From: Promicromonospora thailandica
GTDB lineage: Bacteria; Actinomycetota; Actinomycetes; Actinomycetales; Cellulomonadaceae
Assembly (NCBI RefSeq): GCF_024171955.1
Contig: NZ_JAMTCS010000019.1
Span: 1 to 51,205, forward strand
DNA length: 51,205 nucleotides
Direction of reading: 5' to 3'
Shown here piece after piece: positions 25,584 to 34,180 of the stretch. Under the pieces are notes generated by a model. The model saw only the letters and a program-made list of their open reading frames with translations, had not been told where the DNA came from and searched no databases. The first letter of the stretch is position 1. Each line of letters begins with the position of its first letter. The position numbers were made by a program, and so were the translations under genes.

Positions 25584-27121
25584 GCCGCCGGGTGGTCGTC
25601 GTGGGTGGCGGCATCTCGGGTCTGGCGACCGCGGCCCTGCTGGCGCGGGAGGGCGACTCGGTGACGTTGCTGGAGGCGCGGGACGAGCTCGGCGGCCGGG
25701 CGGGCCGGTGGGAGCGGAACGGTTTCCGGTTCGACACGGGGCCGTCGTGGTACCTCATGCCGGAGGTCTTCGAGCACTTCTTCGCGCTGCTGGGCACGAC
25801 GGCGCGGGACGAGCTGGACCTGGTGCGCCTGGACCCGTCCTACCGCGTCTTCTTCGAGGGCGACGGCGAGCCGTTCGACCTGCCCGCGGACGGCGCGCGC
25901 GAGGCGCTGCTGGCGCTCGACCCGGCGTCGGCGCCGCGGCTGGGGGCCTATCTCGACTCGGCGGGCGAGACGTACCGCATCGCGACCGAGCGGTTCCTGT
26001 ACGCGACGTACGCGTCGCTGCGGCCGCTGCTCGACCGGGACGTGGTGGGCCGGGCGCCGCGCCTGGCGCGGCTGCTCGCGGAGTCGCTGGACCACTTCAT
26101 CGGGCGGCACACCACGGACGACCGGGTGCGCCGTGTGCTGGGCTACCCGGCGGTGTTCCTGGGCACGTCGCCGAGCGCGGCGCCCAGCATGTACCACCTG
26201 ATGAGCCATCTCGACGTGACGCAGGGTGTGCTGTACCCGCGCGGCGGGTTCGGCGCGGTGATCGACGCCGTGGCGCGCCTCGCGGAGCGCGAGGGCGCCA
26301 AGCTGCTCACGGGGCAGCGGGTGCGGCGGATCACGGTGGCCGACGGCGCCGCCACCGGTGTGGACGTCACCGACGCGACGGGCGGGACGTACCACCTGGC
26401 GGCCGACGTCGTCGTGTCGACCGCCGACCTGCACGTCACCGAGCAGCAGCTGCTCGGCCCCGCCCACCGCAGCCGCAGCGAGCGCTGGTGGCGGCGACGC
26501 GACCCGGGCCCGGGGGCGGTGCTGGCGCTGCTCGGGGTGCGGGGCGAGCTGCCCGCGCTGGCGCACCACACGCTGCTGTTCGCCCGCGACTGGCAGGAGG
26601 GGTTCGAGGCGATCTTCGGCGACGAGCCGACGGTGCCGTCGCCGGCGTCGCTGTACGTGTGCCGCCCGAGCGCGACGGACGACGTCGCGCCGCCGGGGCA
26701 CGAGAACCTGTTCGTGCTGGTGCCCGCCCCGGCGGACACCGGGATCGGCTCGGGTGGCCTGAACGGGTCGGGGGACGCGGGCGTGGAGCGTGTCGTCGAC
26801 CAGGCGATCGACCAGATCGCGGCCTGGACGGGCACGCCGGACCTCGCCGAGCGCGTGGTGCTGCGGCGCACGATCGGCCCGGCCGACTTCGAGCGTGACT
26901 TCGGGGCGTTCCGTGGTGGCGCGCTCGGCCCGGGGCACACGCTGCGGCAGAGCGCGATGTTCCGGGGTCCGAACGCGTCCTCGCGCGTGGCGGGTCTGCT
27001 GTACGCGGGGGCGACGACGATCCCGGGTATCGGGTTGCCGATGTGCCTGATCAGCGCCGAGCTGGTGGTCAAGCGGCTGCGTGGCGACGTGAGCGCGGGC
27101 CCGCTGCGGGAGGCCTCGTGA
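25580..27121 (+). CDS. crtI: Phytoene desaturase (lycopene-forming)
   Basis: A 513-residue FAD-dependent desaturase that converts phytoene to lycopene in several steps. The N-terminal dinucleotide motif is VVVVGGGISGLATAALLARE, followed by LEARDELGGRAGRWE and FDTGPSWYLMP. The C-terminal FAD motif is LLYAGATTIPGIGLPMCLIS. The GTG start overlaps the crtB stop. An upstream in-frame extension to 25334 is antisense-like noise inside crtB. Four-step desaturation is inferred from the downstream lycopene cyclase and elongase. Confidence 0.96.
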   Translation: MSRRVVVVGGGISGLATAALLAREGDSVTLLEARDELGGRAGRWERNGFRFDTGPSWYLMPEVFEHFFALLGTTARDELDLVRLDPSYRVFFEGDGEPFDLPADGAREALLALDPASAPRLGAYLDSAGETYRIATERFLYATYASLRPLLDRDVVGRAPRLARLLAESLDHFIGRHTTDDRVRRVLGYPAVFLGTSPSAAPSMYHLMSHLDVTQGVLYPRGGFGAVIDAVARLAEREGAKLLTGQRVRRITVADGAATGVDVTDATGGTYHLAADVVVSTADLHVTEQQLLGPAHRSRSERWWRRRDPGPGAVLALLGVRGELPALAHHTLLFARDWQEGFEAIFGDEPTVPSPASLYVCRPSATDDVAPPGHENLFVLVPAPADTGIGSGGLNGSGDAGVERVVDQAIDQIAAWTGTPDLAERVVLRRTIGPADFERDFGAFRGGALGPGHTLRQSAMFRGPNASSRVAGLLYAGATTIPGIGLPMCLISAELVVKRLRGDVSAGPLREAS

Positions 27122-27450
27122 GCGTGAGCGTCGTCTATCTCGCGGTGCTGCTGGTGTCGGCGGTCTGCGTGCTGGCCGTGGACCGCCGGTTCCGCCTGTT
27201 CTGCTGGCACTCCCCTGCCCGCGCGGCCGTGGTGCTGGCCCTGGGCACCGCCTTCTTCCTGGCGTGGGACCTGACCGGGATCGCGCTGGGCGTGTTCCTG
27301 CACGGTACGGGGCCGTACCAGACGGGCGTCATGCTGGCCCCGGAGCTGCCCCTGGAGGAGCTCGTGTTCCTGCTGTTCCTGTGCGAGCTGACGATGGTGC
27401 TCGCCCTGGGCGCCCAGCGCCTGCTGACCCGGACGGAGCGTGTCCGATGA
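27118..27450 (+). CDS. crtYe: C50 carotenoid cyclase subunit (CrtYe/CrtYc-like)
   Basis: A 110-residue membrane protein with three hydrophobic segments, including FFLAWDLTGIALGVF, and the conserved PLEELVFLLFLCEL helix of heterodimeric lycopene cyclases. It forms the enzyme with the next gene product and closes the end rings of the C50 chain. It starts at GTG 27118 overlapping the crtI stop and ends with ATGA into crtYf. Confidence 0.9.
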   Translation: MSVSVVYLAVLLVSAVCVLAVDRRFRLFCWHSPARAAVVLALGTAFFLAWDLTGIALGVFLHGTGPYQTGVMLAPELPLEELVFLLFLCELTMVLALGAQRLLTRTERVR

Positions 27451-27761
27451 CCTACCTGCTGCTCGCCGCGGTGTTCCTCGCCGTGGCGGCCGCTGTCGCC
27501 GTGGCCGTCGCGGCCACCCGCCGGGGCGCGGCCCCCGCCGTCGGGTGGCGGGCGCTCGCGCTCGCCACGGGTGCGCTGCTGGTGCTGACCGCCGTGTTCG
27601 ACAACGTGATGATCGCCGCCGGCCTGTTCTCCTACGCCGACGCGCACGTGTCGGGCCTGCGCGTCGGCCTGGCCCCCGTCGAGGACTTCTCCTACCCGCT
27701 GGCCGCGGTGCTGCTGCTGCCCGCGCTCTGGTCGCTGCTCGGGGGTGAGCGTGCTCGCTGA
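27447..27761 (+). CDS. crtYf: C50 carotenoid cyclase subunit (CrtYf/CrtYd-like)
   Basis: A 104-residue membrane protein with three hydrophobic segments. TAVFDNVMIAAGLFSYAD and GLAPVEDFSYPLAAVLLLPA are the lycopene-cyclase domain signatures of the second subunit. Ring type (beta, gamma or epsilon) cannot be read from the sequence. It overlaps both neighbours: four bases with crtYe and 17 bases with crtEb. Confidence 0.9.
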   Translation: MTYLLLAAVFLAVAAAVAVAVAATRRGAAPAVGWRALALATGALLVLTAVFDNVMIAAGLFSYADAHVSGLRVGLAPVEDFSYPLAAVLLLPALWSLLGGERAR

Positions 27762-28620
27762 CCTCGCGCGTGCCTCACGCCCGCTGAGCTGGATCAACAC
27801 GGCCTACCCGTTCGCCGCGGCGTACCTGCTGACGACGGGGCGGGTCGACGTCACCCTCGTGGTCGGTACGGTGTTCTTCCTCGTGCCGTACAACCTCGCG
27901 CTGTACGGCGTGAACGACGTCTTCGACTACGCGTCCGACCTGGCCAACCCCCGCAAGGGCGGCGTGGAGGGCGCGCTGCTGCCGCCGCGCCGGCACCGCA
28001 CCGTGCTGGTCGCGTCGCTGGTGGCGTGCGTGCCGTTCGTCGTCGCCCTCGTGGCGCTCGGCCCGCCGTGGTCCTGGGCGGTGCTGGCCGTGAGCCTGTT
28101 CGCGGTGCTGGCCTACTCGGCGCCGCCGTTCCGGTTCAAGGAGGTGCCGGTGCTCGACTCGCTGACCTCCAGCGTGCACTTCGTGAGCCCGGCGGTCTAC
28201 GGGCTCGCGCTGGCCCAGGCCGCGCCGTCCGCCCGCACCTGGGCCGTGCTCGGCGCGTTCCTGCTGTGGGGCATGGCGAGCCACGCCTTCGGGGCGGTGC
28301 AGGACGTGGTGCCCGACCGTGCCGCGGGCATCGCGTCGGTGGCGACGGCGCTCGGCGCGGCCCGCACGGTGCGCCTCGCGCTGCTGGCCTGGTGCGCCGC
28401 GGGGGTGCTGGTCGCGACCCTCGGCGCCCCGGAGGGGTTCGCCGGCCTGCTCGTGCTGCCCTACCTGGCGCTCGCGCTGCCCTACGCCCGGGTGTCCGAC
28501 GAGGACTCGGCGCGCGCGAACGGCGGCTGGCGGCACTTCCTGTGGGTCAACTACGCGGTGGGCACGGCCGTGACGCTGATCCTCATCCTGCACGCGATGC
28601 GCGAGGGGATCTTCGCATGA
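27745..28620 (+). CDS. crtEb: Lycopene elongase (UbiA-type prenyltransferase)
   Basis: A 291-residue UbiA-family membrane enzyme with about eight helices. The Asp motif NDVFDYASDLANPRKGGVEG holds the substrate metal site, and the second motif SHAFGAVQDVVPDRAAGI is typical of lycopene elongases. It attaches two C5 units to lycopene, producing the C50 skeleton. GTG 27745 is used; another GTG two codons on is possible. Gene order crtE-B-I-Ye-Yf-Eb matches the corynebacterial decaprenoxanthin cluster. Confidence 0.93.
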   Translation: MSVLADLARASRPLSWINTAYPFAAAYLLTTGRVDVTLVVGTVFFLVPYNLALYGVNDVFDYASDLANPRKGGVEGALLPPRRHRTVLVASLVACVPFVVALVALGPPWSWAVLAVSLFAVLAYSAPPFRFKEVPVLDSLTSSVHFVSPAVYGLALAQAAPSARTWAVLGAFLLWGMASHAFGAVQDVVPDRAAGIASVATALGAARTVRLALLAWCAAGVLVATLGAPEGFAGLLVLPYLALALPYARVSDEDSARANGGWRHFLWVNYAVGTAVTLILILHAMREGIFA

Positions 28621-29957
28621 CCCGGCTGACCTTCTCCGGCGTGGTGGGCCACCCCCGGCCCGAGGTGTTCGCCTGGCACGAGCGCCCCGGCGCGATCGTG
28701 CGGCTCACACCGCCCTGGCTCCCGGTGCGCGTGCTGCGGGAGTCGCCGTCGCTCGACCACGGCGACGCCGTGCTCGGCTTCCCGCTCGGCCTGCGCTGGG
28801 TGGCCCGGCACACCGGCGCGCAGCCGCCCGAGCGGTTCGCGGACGAGCTCGTCTCCGCACCCCTGCGCTGGGGTGTGCGCTGGCACCACACCCACGAGCT
28901 GTTCGACGAGGGCGTGCGCACCCGCGTCACCGACACGCTCGACACCACCGTGCCCGAGGCGCTGGTCCGCCCGATGTTCGCCTACCGGCACCGGCAGCTC
29001 TGCCTCGACCTCGCCGCGCAGGCCACGGCCCGGGCCGCGGGCGACCGCCCCCTGGTGGTCGCGATGACCGGCAGCCGCGGCCTGGTGGGCAGCGCCCTGG
29101 CGCCCTTCCTGACCACGGCCGGCCACCGCGTGGTCCGCCTCGTGCGCGGCACCCCGCACGGACCGGACGAGCGCCGCTGGGACCCGAGGTCGCCCGCGGA
29201 GGACCTGCTGCGCGGCGTCGACGCGGTGGTGCACCTGGCGGGTGAGCCGATCGCGGGCCGGTTCACGCCCGCCCACCGGGCCGCCGTCCGCGACTCCCGG
29301 ATCGGCCCCACCCGGGCGCTCGCCGAGCTCGCCGGCCGCACCCCGGACGGGCCCCGGGTGTTCGTGAGCGCCTCGGCGATCGGGTTCTACGGGCCCGAGC
29401 GCGGCGACGAGGAGCTCACCGAGGCCAGCCCCCGGGGAGACGGTTTCCTCGCCGACGTGGTGGCCGACTGGGAGGCTGCCGCCGCCCGCGCCGCGGACGC
29501 CGGGCTGCGCGTCGTCAGCGTGCGCACCGGCCTCGTGCAGTCCCCGCGGGGCGGCACGCTGCGCCTGTTCCGGCCCCTGTTCGCGGCCGGCCTCGGCGGG
29601 CGGCTCGGGTCCGGGCGGGCCTGGCAGTCCTGGATCGGCATCGACGACCTGGTCGACGTCTACCACCGCGCGCTCTACGACCCGACCCTGTCGGGGCCCG
29701 TGGCCGCCGTCGCGCCCCACCCCGTGCGCAACGACGCCTACGCCGCGACCCTCGCCCGCGTGCTGCGGCGGCCCGCCCTGCTGCCGGTCCCGGACCTCGG
29801 GCCGCGCCTGCTGCTGGGCCAGGAGGGCGCCGACGAGCTCGCGCGCGCCAGCCAGCGTGTCTACCCCGCGGCGCTGCTCGCGGCCGGCCACCGGTTCCGC
29901 CACCCCATGCTGGAGCCCGCGCTGCGTCATCTGCTGGGCCGCCCGGAACCTTCCTGA
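28617..29957 (+). CDS. SRPBCC-SDR fusion, TIGR01777-type oxidoreductase
   Basis: A 446-residue two-domain protein. Residues 1-145 look like an SRPBCC/START-like ligand-binding domain (LTFSGVVGHPRPEVFAWHER ... MFAYRHRQLCLDLAAQ). From about 148 comes an extended SDR with the dinucleotide motif MTGSRGLVGSALAPFL, then VVHLAGEPIAGRFTPAHR and VSASAIGFYG, and a C-terminal DUF1731-like part. It overlaps crtEb by four bases (ATGA), so it is expressed with the carotenoid genes. The SDR group is widespread with no settled substrate. A role in carotenoid modification or binding is inferred only from coupling. Confidence 0.88.
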   Translation: MTRLTFSGVVGHPRPEVFAWHERPGAIVRLTPPWLPVRVLRESPSLDHGDAVLGFPLGLRWVARHTGAQPPERFADELVSAPLRWGVRWHHTHELFDEGVRTRVTDTLDTTVPEALVRPMFAYRHRQLCLDLAAQATARAAGDRPLVVAMTGSRGLVGSALAPFLTTAGHRVVRLVRGTPHGPDERRWDPRSPAEDLLRGVDAVVHLAGEPIAGRFTPAHRAAVRDSRIGPTRALAELAGRTPDGPRVFVSASAIGFYGPERGDEELTEASPRGDGFLADVVADWEAAAARAADAGLRVVSVRTGLVQSPRGGTLRLFRPLFAAGLGGRLGSGRAWQSWIGIDDLVDVYHRALYDPTLSGPVAAVAPHPVRNDAYAATLARVLRRPALLPVPDLGPRLLLGQEGADELARASQRVYPAALLAAGHRFRHPMLEPALRHLLGRPEPS

Positions 29958-30043
29958 CCTGGATCATCACCCGCACCGCCTCGGGACCGCCCGGGCGGGG
30001 CTTGCCCGTGCCCGCACACTGGCGTAACTTCGTCCGTACTTTC

Positions 30044-30055
30044 TTGTCATGACAA
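30044..30055. promoter_or_regulatory. Palindrome TTGTCATGACAA, candidate GntR operator
   Basis: A perfect 12-bp palindrome 40 bp before the permease start in the 138-bp gap after the carotenoid operon. Its TTGTC-ATGACAA form resembles GntR-family operators, and the operon's last gene encodes a GntR regulator, so autoregulation is likely. The first half, TTGTCA, could also act as a -35 element. Confidence 0.6.
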
Positions 30056-30095
30056 ATGCGCGGTCGTCGCGCAGTCCCCGAACGAGAGGTTCGCC

Positions 30096-31118
30096 ATGGA
30101 TGCCGGGCACTCACCCAGGTCAGCCGTCCCCCTGTACGACTGGATGAACAGGATCCCGGGCGGGCTCATGCTCGTGCCCCTCGTGCTCGGCTCCGTCGTC
30201 GGCACGTTCTTCCCGGGCTTCCTGGAGCTGGGCTCCTTCACGACCGCCCTGTTCAAGGATTCCGCCCTGCCCCTGATCGCGGTGCTGATCTTCGCCACGG
30301 GCATGCAGATCACCGCCCGCACCTCCGGCCCGGTGCTGGCCACGACCGGCACGCTGCTGCTCACCAAGTCCCTGGTCCCGGCGGCGCTCGTCGCGCTCGC
30401 GGGCCACCTGTTCGGCATCGAGGGCTTCCTCGGCGTGTCGATCCTGGCGCTCATGGCCACCATCGACAACAGCAACGGCGGCCTCTGGCTGGCCTTCACC
30501 GGCAAGTACGGCGACGAGCGCGACCGGGGCGCCTACATGGCCTCGGCGCTCAACGACGGTCCCTTCATCTCGATGCTGTTCCTCGGCGCGTCCGGGCTGG
30601 CCGACATCCCCCTGACGGCGTTCCTGGCCGCCGTCGTCCCGCTCGTGCTGGGCTTCGTGGTCGGCAACCTCGACCCGCGCTGGACCGAGGTCATGCGCCC
30701 CGTACCGAACATCGTCATCCCGTTCTTCGCGTTCGCGCTCGGCACCGGCATCGACCTGCGCGACGTCGTGACCGGCGGCGCGAGCGGCATCCTGGTCGGC
30801 ATCGTCGCCGTGCTGCTGACCGCCGCCCTGACCTGGTCGGGCTACCGGCTCATCCTGCGCCGCGGCGCCCGGTCCGGCATCGCGATCGCCGCCGCGACCA
30901 CGGCGGGCAACGCCGTGGCCACCCCGGCCATCATCGGCGGCGTGGACCCGACCTTCGAGCCGTACGTCGCGGTCGCGACGGCCCAGGTCGCCTCCGCCGT
31001 GCTGGTCAGCGCGATCCTCGCGCCGCTCCTGGCCACGTTCGTGCTCAAGCGGCAGGGCGGCCTCACCCCGGCCGAGGACGCCGAGCCGCAGCCGGCGCCG
31101 GCCCGCGGTACCGCGTGA
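30096..31118 (+). CDS. KdgT-type 2-keto-3-deoxygluconate permease family transporter
   Basis: A 340-residue membrane protein of the KdgT family with about ten hydrophobic segments. The start PLYDWMNRIPGGLMLVPLVL and the conserved LMATIDNSNGGLWLAFTGKY and SALNDGPFISMLFLG segments are diagnostic. It is predicted to import a sugar acid by proton symport. The known member carries 2-keto-3-deoxygluconate, but here the companion kinase and dehydrogenase suggest a four-carbon sugar acid such as threonate or erythronate. It overlaps the kinase gene (GTGA). Confidence 0.9.
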   Translation: MDAGHSPRSAVPLYDWMNRIPGGLMLVPLVLGSVVGTFFPGFLELGSFTTALFKDSALPLIAVLIFATGMQITARTSGPVLATTGTLLLTKSLVPAALVALAGHLFGIEGFLGVSILALMATIDNSNGGLWLAFTGKYGDERDRGAYMASALNDGPFISMLFLGASGLADIPLTAFLAAVVPLVLGFVVGNLDPRWTEVMRPVPNIVIPFFAFALGTGIDLRDVVTGGASGILVGIVAVLLTAALTWSGYRLILRRGARSGIAIAAATTAGNAVATPAIIGGVDPTFEPYVAVATAQVASAVLVSAILAPLLATFVLKRQGGLTPAEDAEPQPAPARGTA

Positions 31119-32284
31119 GCGGCGACACCGTCGGCGTCGTCGCCGACGACCTCACCGGCGCGGGCGACTGCGTGGTGCAGTTCGCTCGCGCCGGGTGGCC
31201 CAGCCACCTCGTGCTCGGCAGCGAGCCGCCCGCGGGCGAGCGCGCCGCGCTCGCGCTCGTCACCGACGCCCGCCCGCAGGACGACGCCGCCGCCGCACAC
31301 GCCACCGCGGCCGCCGTCCGCACGCTGGCCGACGCCGGAGCCGGACGGCTCTACCTCAAGATCGACTCGACGATGCGCGGCAGCGTGCCGGGACAGGTCG
31401 CCGGGGCGCTCGACGCCTGGCGCACCGAGCACCCGGCGGCGTTCGCCGTCGTCTGCCCGGGCTACCCCGCGCTCGGCCGGACCGTGCGCGACGGCGTGCT
31501 CCGCGTCGACGGCACGCCCGTCGCGGAGTCGGCGGCCGGGCGCGACCCCGTCACACCCGTGCGCGACAGCGACCTGACCCGGCTCCTGCCCGGCGCCGTC
31601 CGCGTCCCGGACCGCATCGACGGCGCGGACGGCGCCAAGGAGCTCGCCGTGCGCCTCGCCGACGCCGGACGCGACAGCGACGTGGTGGTCGTGGACGCCG
31701 TCGACGACGCGGACCTGGACCACCTGGCCGAGGCGCTCGCGCTGCTCGGACCGCTGGCCGTGCCCGTCGGCTCGGCCGGGCTCGCGGCGGCGCTCGCCCC
31801 GCGCTGGGGCGGCACCACCGAGCGACCCGAGCCGGACGACGCCGTGGCCGAGCGCGTGGTCGTGGTGCTCAGCTCGCTCCACGAGGTCTCGCTGCGGCAG
31901 GTGGACGAGCTGGTGCGCGCCGGGCCGGACGCGCGCACCACCCTCGCCCGCACCCCGGCGCCCGTACCCGGCGCCACCGGCCGGGAGCAGGCCGAGCGCG
32001 CGGCGAGCACCCTCGCGGACACCGTGGCCGACGTCGTCGCGCGGACCCGCCCCGACGCCCTCGTCCTCCTGGGCGGCGACGGCGCACGCGCCGTCCTGGC
32101 CCGGCTCGGCGCCCGCAGCGTGCGGGTCACCGGATCCGTCGCCGAGGGCGTGCCGCTGGGCCGGCTCGTCGGCGGACCGGCCGACGGCACCGTCGTCGTG
32201 ACCAAGGCCGGCGGCTTCGGCACCGACCGGACCGTCGTCGACGTCCTCGCCCACCTACGTCGTACTGTTCCCACCAGGAGGTAG
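31115..32284 (+). CDS. Four-carbon acid sugar kinase family protein (DUF1537)
   Basis: A 389-residue sugar-acid kinase. The N-terminal SBD-like domain begins VGVVADDLTGAGDCVVQFAR and contains KIDSTMRGSVPGQV; the C-terminal nucleotide-binding domain has VLLGGDGARAV and TKAGGFGTDRTV. Characterised relatives (DtnK, DenK, OtnK) phosphorylate D-threonate, D-erythronate or 3-dehydrotetronate. With PdxA2 next door, D-threonate or D-erythronate 4-phosphate is the likely product. GTG 31115 overlaps the permease stop. It is 5 bp before pdxA2's TTG start. Confidence 0.9.
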   Translation: MSGDTVGVVADDLTGAGDCVVQFARAGWPSHLVLGSEPPAGERAALALVTDARPQDDAAAAHATAAAVRTLADAGAGRLYLKIDSTMRGSVPGQVAGALDAWRTEHPAAFAVVCPGYPALGRTVRDGVLRVDGTPVAESAAGRDPVTPVRDSDLTRLLPGAVRVPDRIDGADGAKELAVRLADAGRDSDVVVVDAVDDADLDHLAEALALLGPLAVPVGSAGLAAALAPRWGGTTERPEPDDAVAERVVVVLSSLHEVSLRQVDELVRAGPDARTTLARTPAPVPGATGREQAERAASTLADTVADVVARTRPDALVLLGGDGARAVLARLGARSVRVTGSVAEGVPLGRLVGGPADGTVVVTKAGGFGTDRTVVDVLAHLRRTVPTRR

Positions 32285-32288
32285 ACCC

Positions 32289-33326
32289 TTGAGCATCCCC
32301 ACCCTCGCCGTGACCCTCGGCGACGTCGCAGGCATCGGGCCCGAGATCACCGCCAAGGCGCTGCTCGGCCACGACGACCTGCGACAGCGCTGCGTGCCCG
32401 TGGTCGTGGGCGACGCGGACGCGATGCGCCGCGCCGTCTCCGCGACCGGCGGCGACCCGGCCGCCGTCCGGGTGATCGCGTCGCCGGCCGAGGCCACCAA
32501 CACGCCGGGCACCATCGAGCTGATCCAGGACGGCCCGTCGCTCGGCGACGTCCCGCTCGGGGAGATCAGCCCCGCGGCCGGCGACGGCGCGTACCGGTTC
32601 GTCGTCGAGGCCTGCCGGCTGGCGCGCGAGGGCCTCGTGGACGGCATCGTCACCCCGCCGCTGAACAAGGCCGCGATGCACGCGGGCGGCCACCGGTGGC
32701 CCGGGCACACCGAGCTGCTCGCGCACGAGTTCGGGGTGCAGAACTTCAGCCTCGTGCTGTCCGCCGGCGACCTGTACTTCTTCCACCTCACCACGCACGT
32801 CTCGCTGCGGCAGGCCATCGACGACGTCACGCCCGAGCGCACGCGCGACGTGCTCGACCTGGCGGGCGCCTTCACCGCCGCGCTCGGCCGCCCCGACGAG
32901 CCCATCGGCCTGGCCGGGCTCAACCCGCACGCCGGCGAGAACCGGCTGTTCGGCGACGAGGACGCCGACGTCCTGGCCCCCGCGGTCGAGGCCGCCCGGG
33001 CCCGGGGCATCAACGCGCACGGCCCGCTGCCGGCCGACGCGCTGATCCCCGCCGCGGTCAAGGGGAAGTGGAACATGGTCGTCGCCTGCTACCACGACCA
33101 GGGCCACGCCCCGTTCAAGGCGGTCTACGGCGACGACGGCGTGAACATCACCGTGGGCCTGCCCGTGGTCCGCGTGTCCGTGGACCACGGCACGGCCTTC
33201 GACATCGCCGGGCAGGGCATCGCCCGCGAGGCGAGCCTGGTGCTCGCGATCGAGCGGGCCGCCGAGCTCGCCCCCGGCTGGGACCACGTCTGGCAGACGG
33301 CGCAGAAGGCCGCGAGCCGGCCGTGA
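32289..33326 (+). CDS. pdxA2: PdxA-family dehydrogenase, probably PdxA2 (threonate/erythronate 4-phosphate dehydrogenase)
   Basis: A 345-residue NAD-dependent decarboxylating dehydrogenase of the PdxA family. Metal-ligand histidines are visible in GGHRWPGHTELLAHEFG, FHLTTHVSLRQA and CYHDQGHAPFKAVYG. The start is a TTG at 32289, seven bases after AGGAGG, with no better ATG/GTG nearby. PdxA2 enzymes oxidise and decarboxylate 4-phospho-D-threonate or erythronate to DHAP, which fits the kinase upstream; a role in vitamin B6 synthesis is less likely without other pdx genes. Confidence 0.88.
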   Translation: MSIPTLAVTLGDVAGIGPEITAKALLGHDDLRQRCVPVVVGDADAMRRAVSATGGDPAAVRVIASPAEATNTPGTIELIQDGPSLGDVPLGEISPAAGDGAYRFVVEACRLAREGLVDGIVTPPLNKAAMHAGGHRWPGHTELLAHEFGVQNFSLVLSAGDLYFFHLTTHVSLRQAIDDVTPERTRDVLDLAGAFTAALGRPDEPIGLAGLNPHAGENRLFGDEDADVLAPAVEAARARGINAHGPLPADALIPAAVKGKWNMVVACYHDQGHAPFKAVYGDDGVNITVGLPVVRVSVDHGTAFDIAGQGIAREASLVLAIERAAELAPGWDHVWQTAQKAASRP

Positions 33327-34171
33327 GCCCCGCGACGCTGCCCGGCCCCGACGGCACGCCCCTGCACCGGCGCCTCGCGAGCGAGCTGCGCGCCCAGATC
33401 CTGGGCCGCGCGCTCGCGCCCGGCGCCCAGGTGCCCACCGAGGCCGAGCTGCAGGAGCGCTACGGCGTCTCCCGCTCGGTGGTGCGGCAGGCGCTGGCCG
33501 CGCTGGAGCAGGAGGGCCTCGTGGAGCGGCGCCGCGGGCGCGGCACCACGGTGCGCGAGCGCGGCGAGCTGCACCGCCTCGTGCAGCGCGTCCCGGGCCT
33601 GTCCACCCAGGTCGAGGACGGCGGCGTGCACGTCGACACCCAGGTGCTCGAGCTCGGCCCCGAGCCGGCGTCCGAGGCGACCCGGGCGCTCGGCACCGAC
33701 ACCGTGCTCCGGCTGCGCCGGCTGCGCGGCACCGGGGGCGAGCCGCTCGCCGTCATCGAGACCTGGCTGCCCGCCGACCTCGCGGACCTCACCGCCGACG
33801 AGCTCACCGACACCTCCCTGCACGCCACGATCCGGCACCGGTTCGGCACCCGGATCGTGGCGGGCCAGCGGCAGGTCCGCGCCGTCGGCGCCGACACCGA
33901 GACCGCCGAGCTGCTCCGGGTCGCCGTCGGGGCGCCCGTGCTCCTGCTCGAGGGCACCAGCACCGACGGGGCGGGACGGCCCGTCGAGGTGTTCCGCACC
34001 TGGCACCGCGCCGACCGCGTGGTGTTCGACATCGCGGTGCTCCGGGAGCCGGACGAGCCAGGACCGGCGGCACCGCCCACGCCCGCCGGCACCGCCGGGC
34101 TCCGCGCCCGCCTCGACGCACTGGGCCGCGAGATGCTGGACCTGGCCCGGGAGCTCGGCGACGCGGACTGA
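33323..34171 (+). CDS. GntR/HutC-family transcriptional regulator
   Basis: A 282-residue regulator. The winged helix at about residues 13-80 includes RYGVSRSVVRQALAALEQEG and GLVERRRGRGTTV. The C-terminal UTRA ligand domain follows, with LGTDTVLRLRRLRGTGGEPL and VLLLEGTSTDGAGRPVEV. It is probably a repressor of this operon that senses the transported sugar acid or its phosphate, acting at the TTGTCATGACAA palindrome upstream. GTG overlaps the pdxA2 stop. The C-terminal tail (about 250-282) is a helix unusual for the family. Confidence 0.9.
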   Translation: MSPATLPGPDGTPLHRRLASELRAQILGRALAPGAQVPTEAELQERYGVSRSVVRQALAALEQEGLVERRRGRGTTVRERGELHRLVQRVPGLSTQVEDGGVHVDTQVLELGPEPASEATRALGTDTVLRLRRLRGTGGEPLAVIETWLPADLADLTADELTDTSLHATIRHRFGTRIVAGQRQVRAVGADTETAELLRVAVGAPVLLLEGTSTDGAGRPVEVFRTWHRADRVVFDIAVLREPDEPGPAAPPTPAGTAGLRARLDALGREMLDLARELGDAD

Positions 34172-34180
34172 GGCGGCCGG

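Noticed and set aside
29987-29998. CCGCCCGGGCGG palindrome after the carotenoid operon as a terminator
   Set aside because: It has no loop and short arms of pure G and C, which occur by chance at this GC content. The region might still terminate transcription, but I cannot support it.
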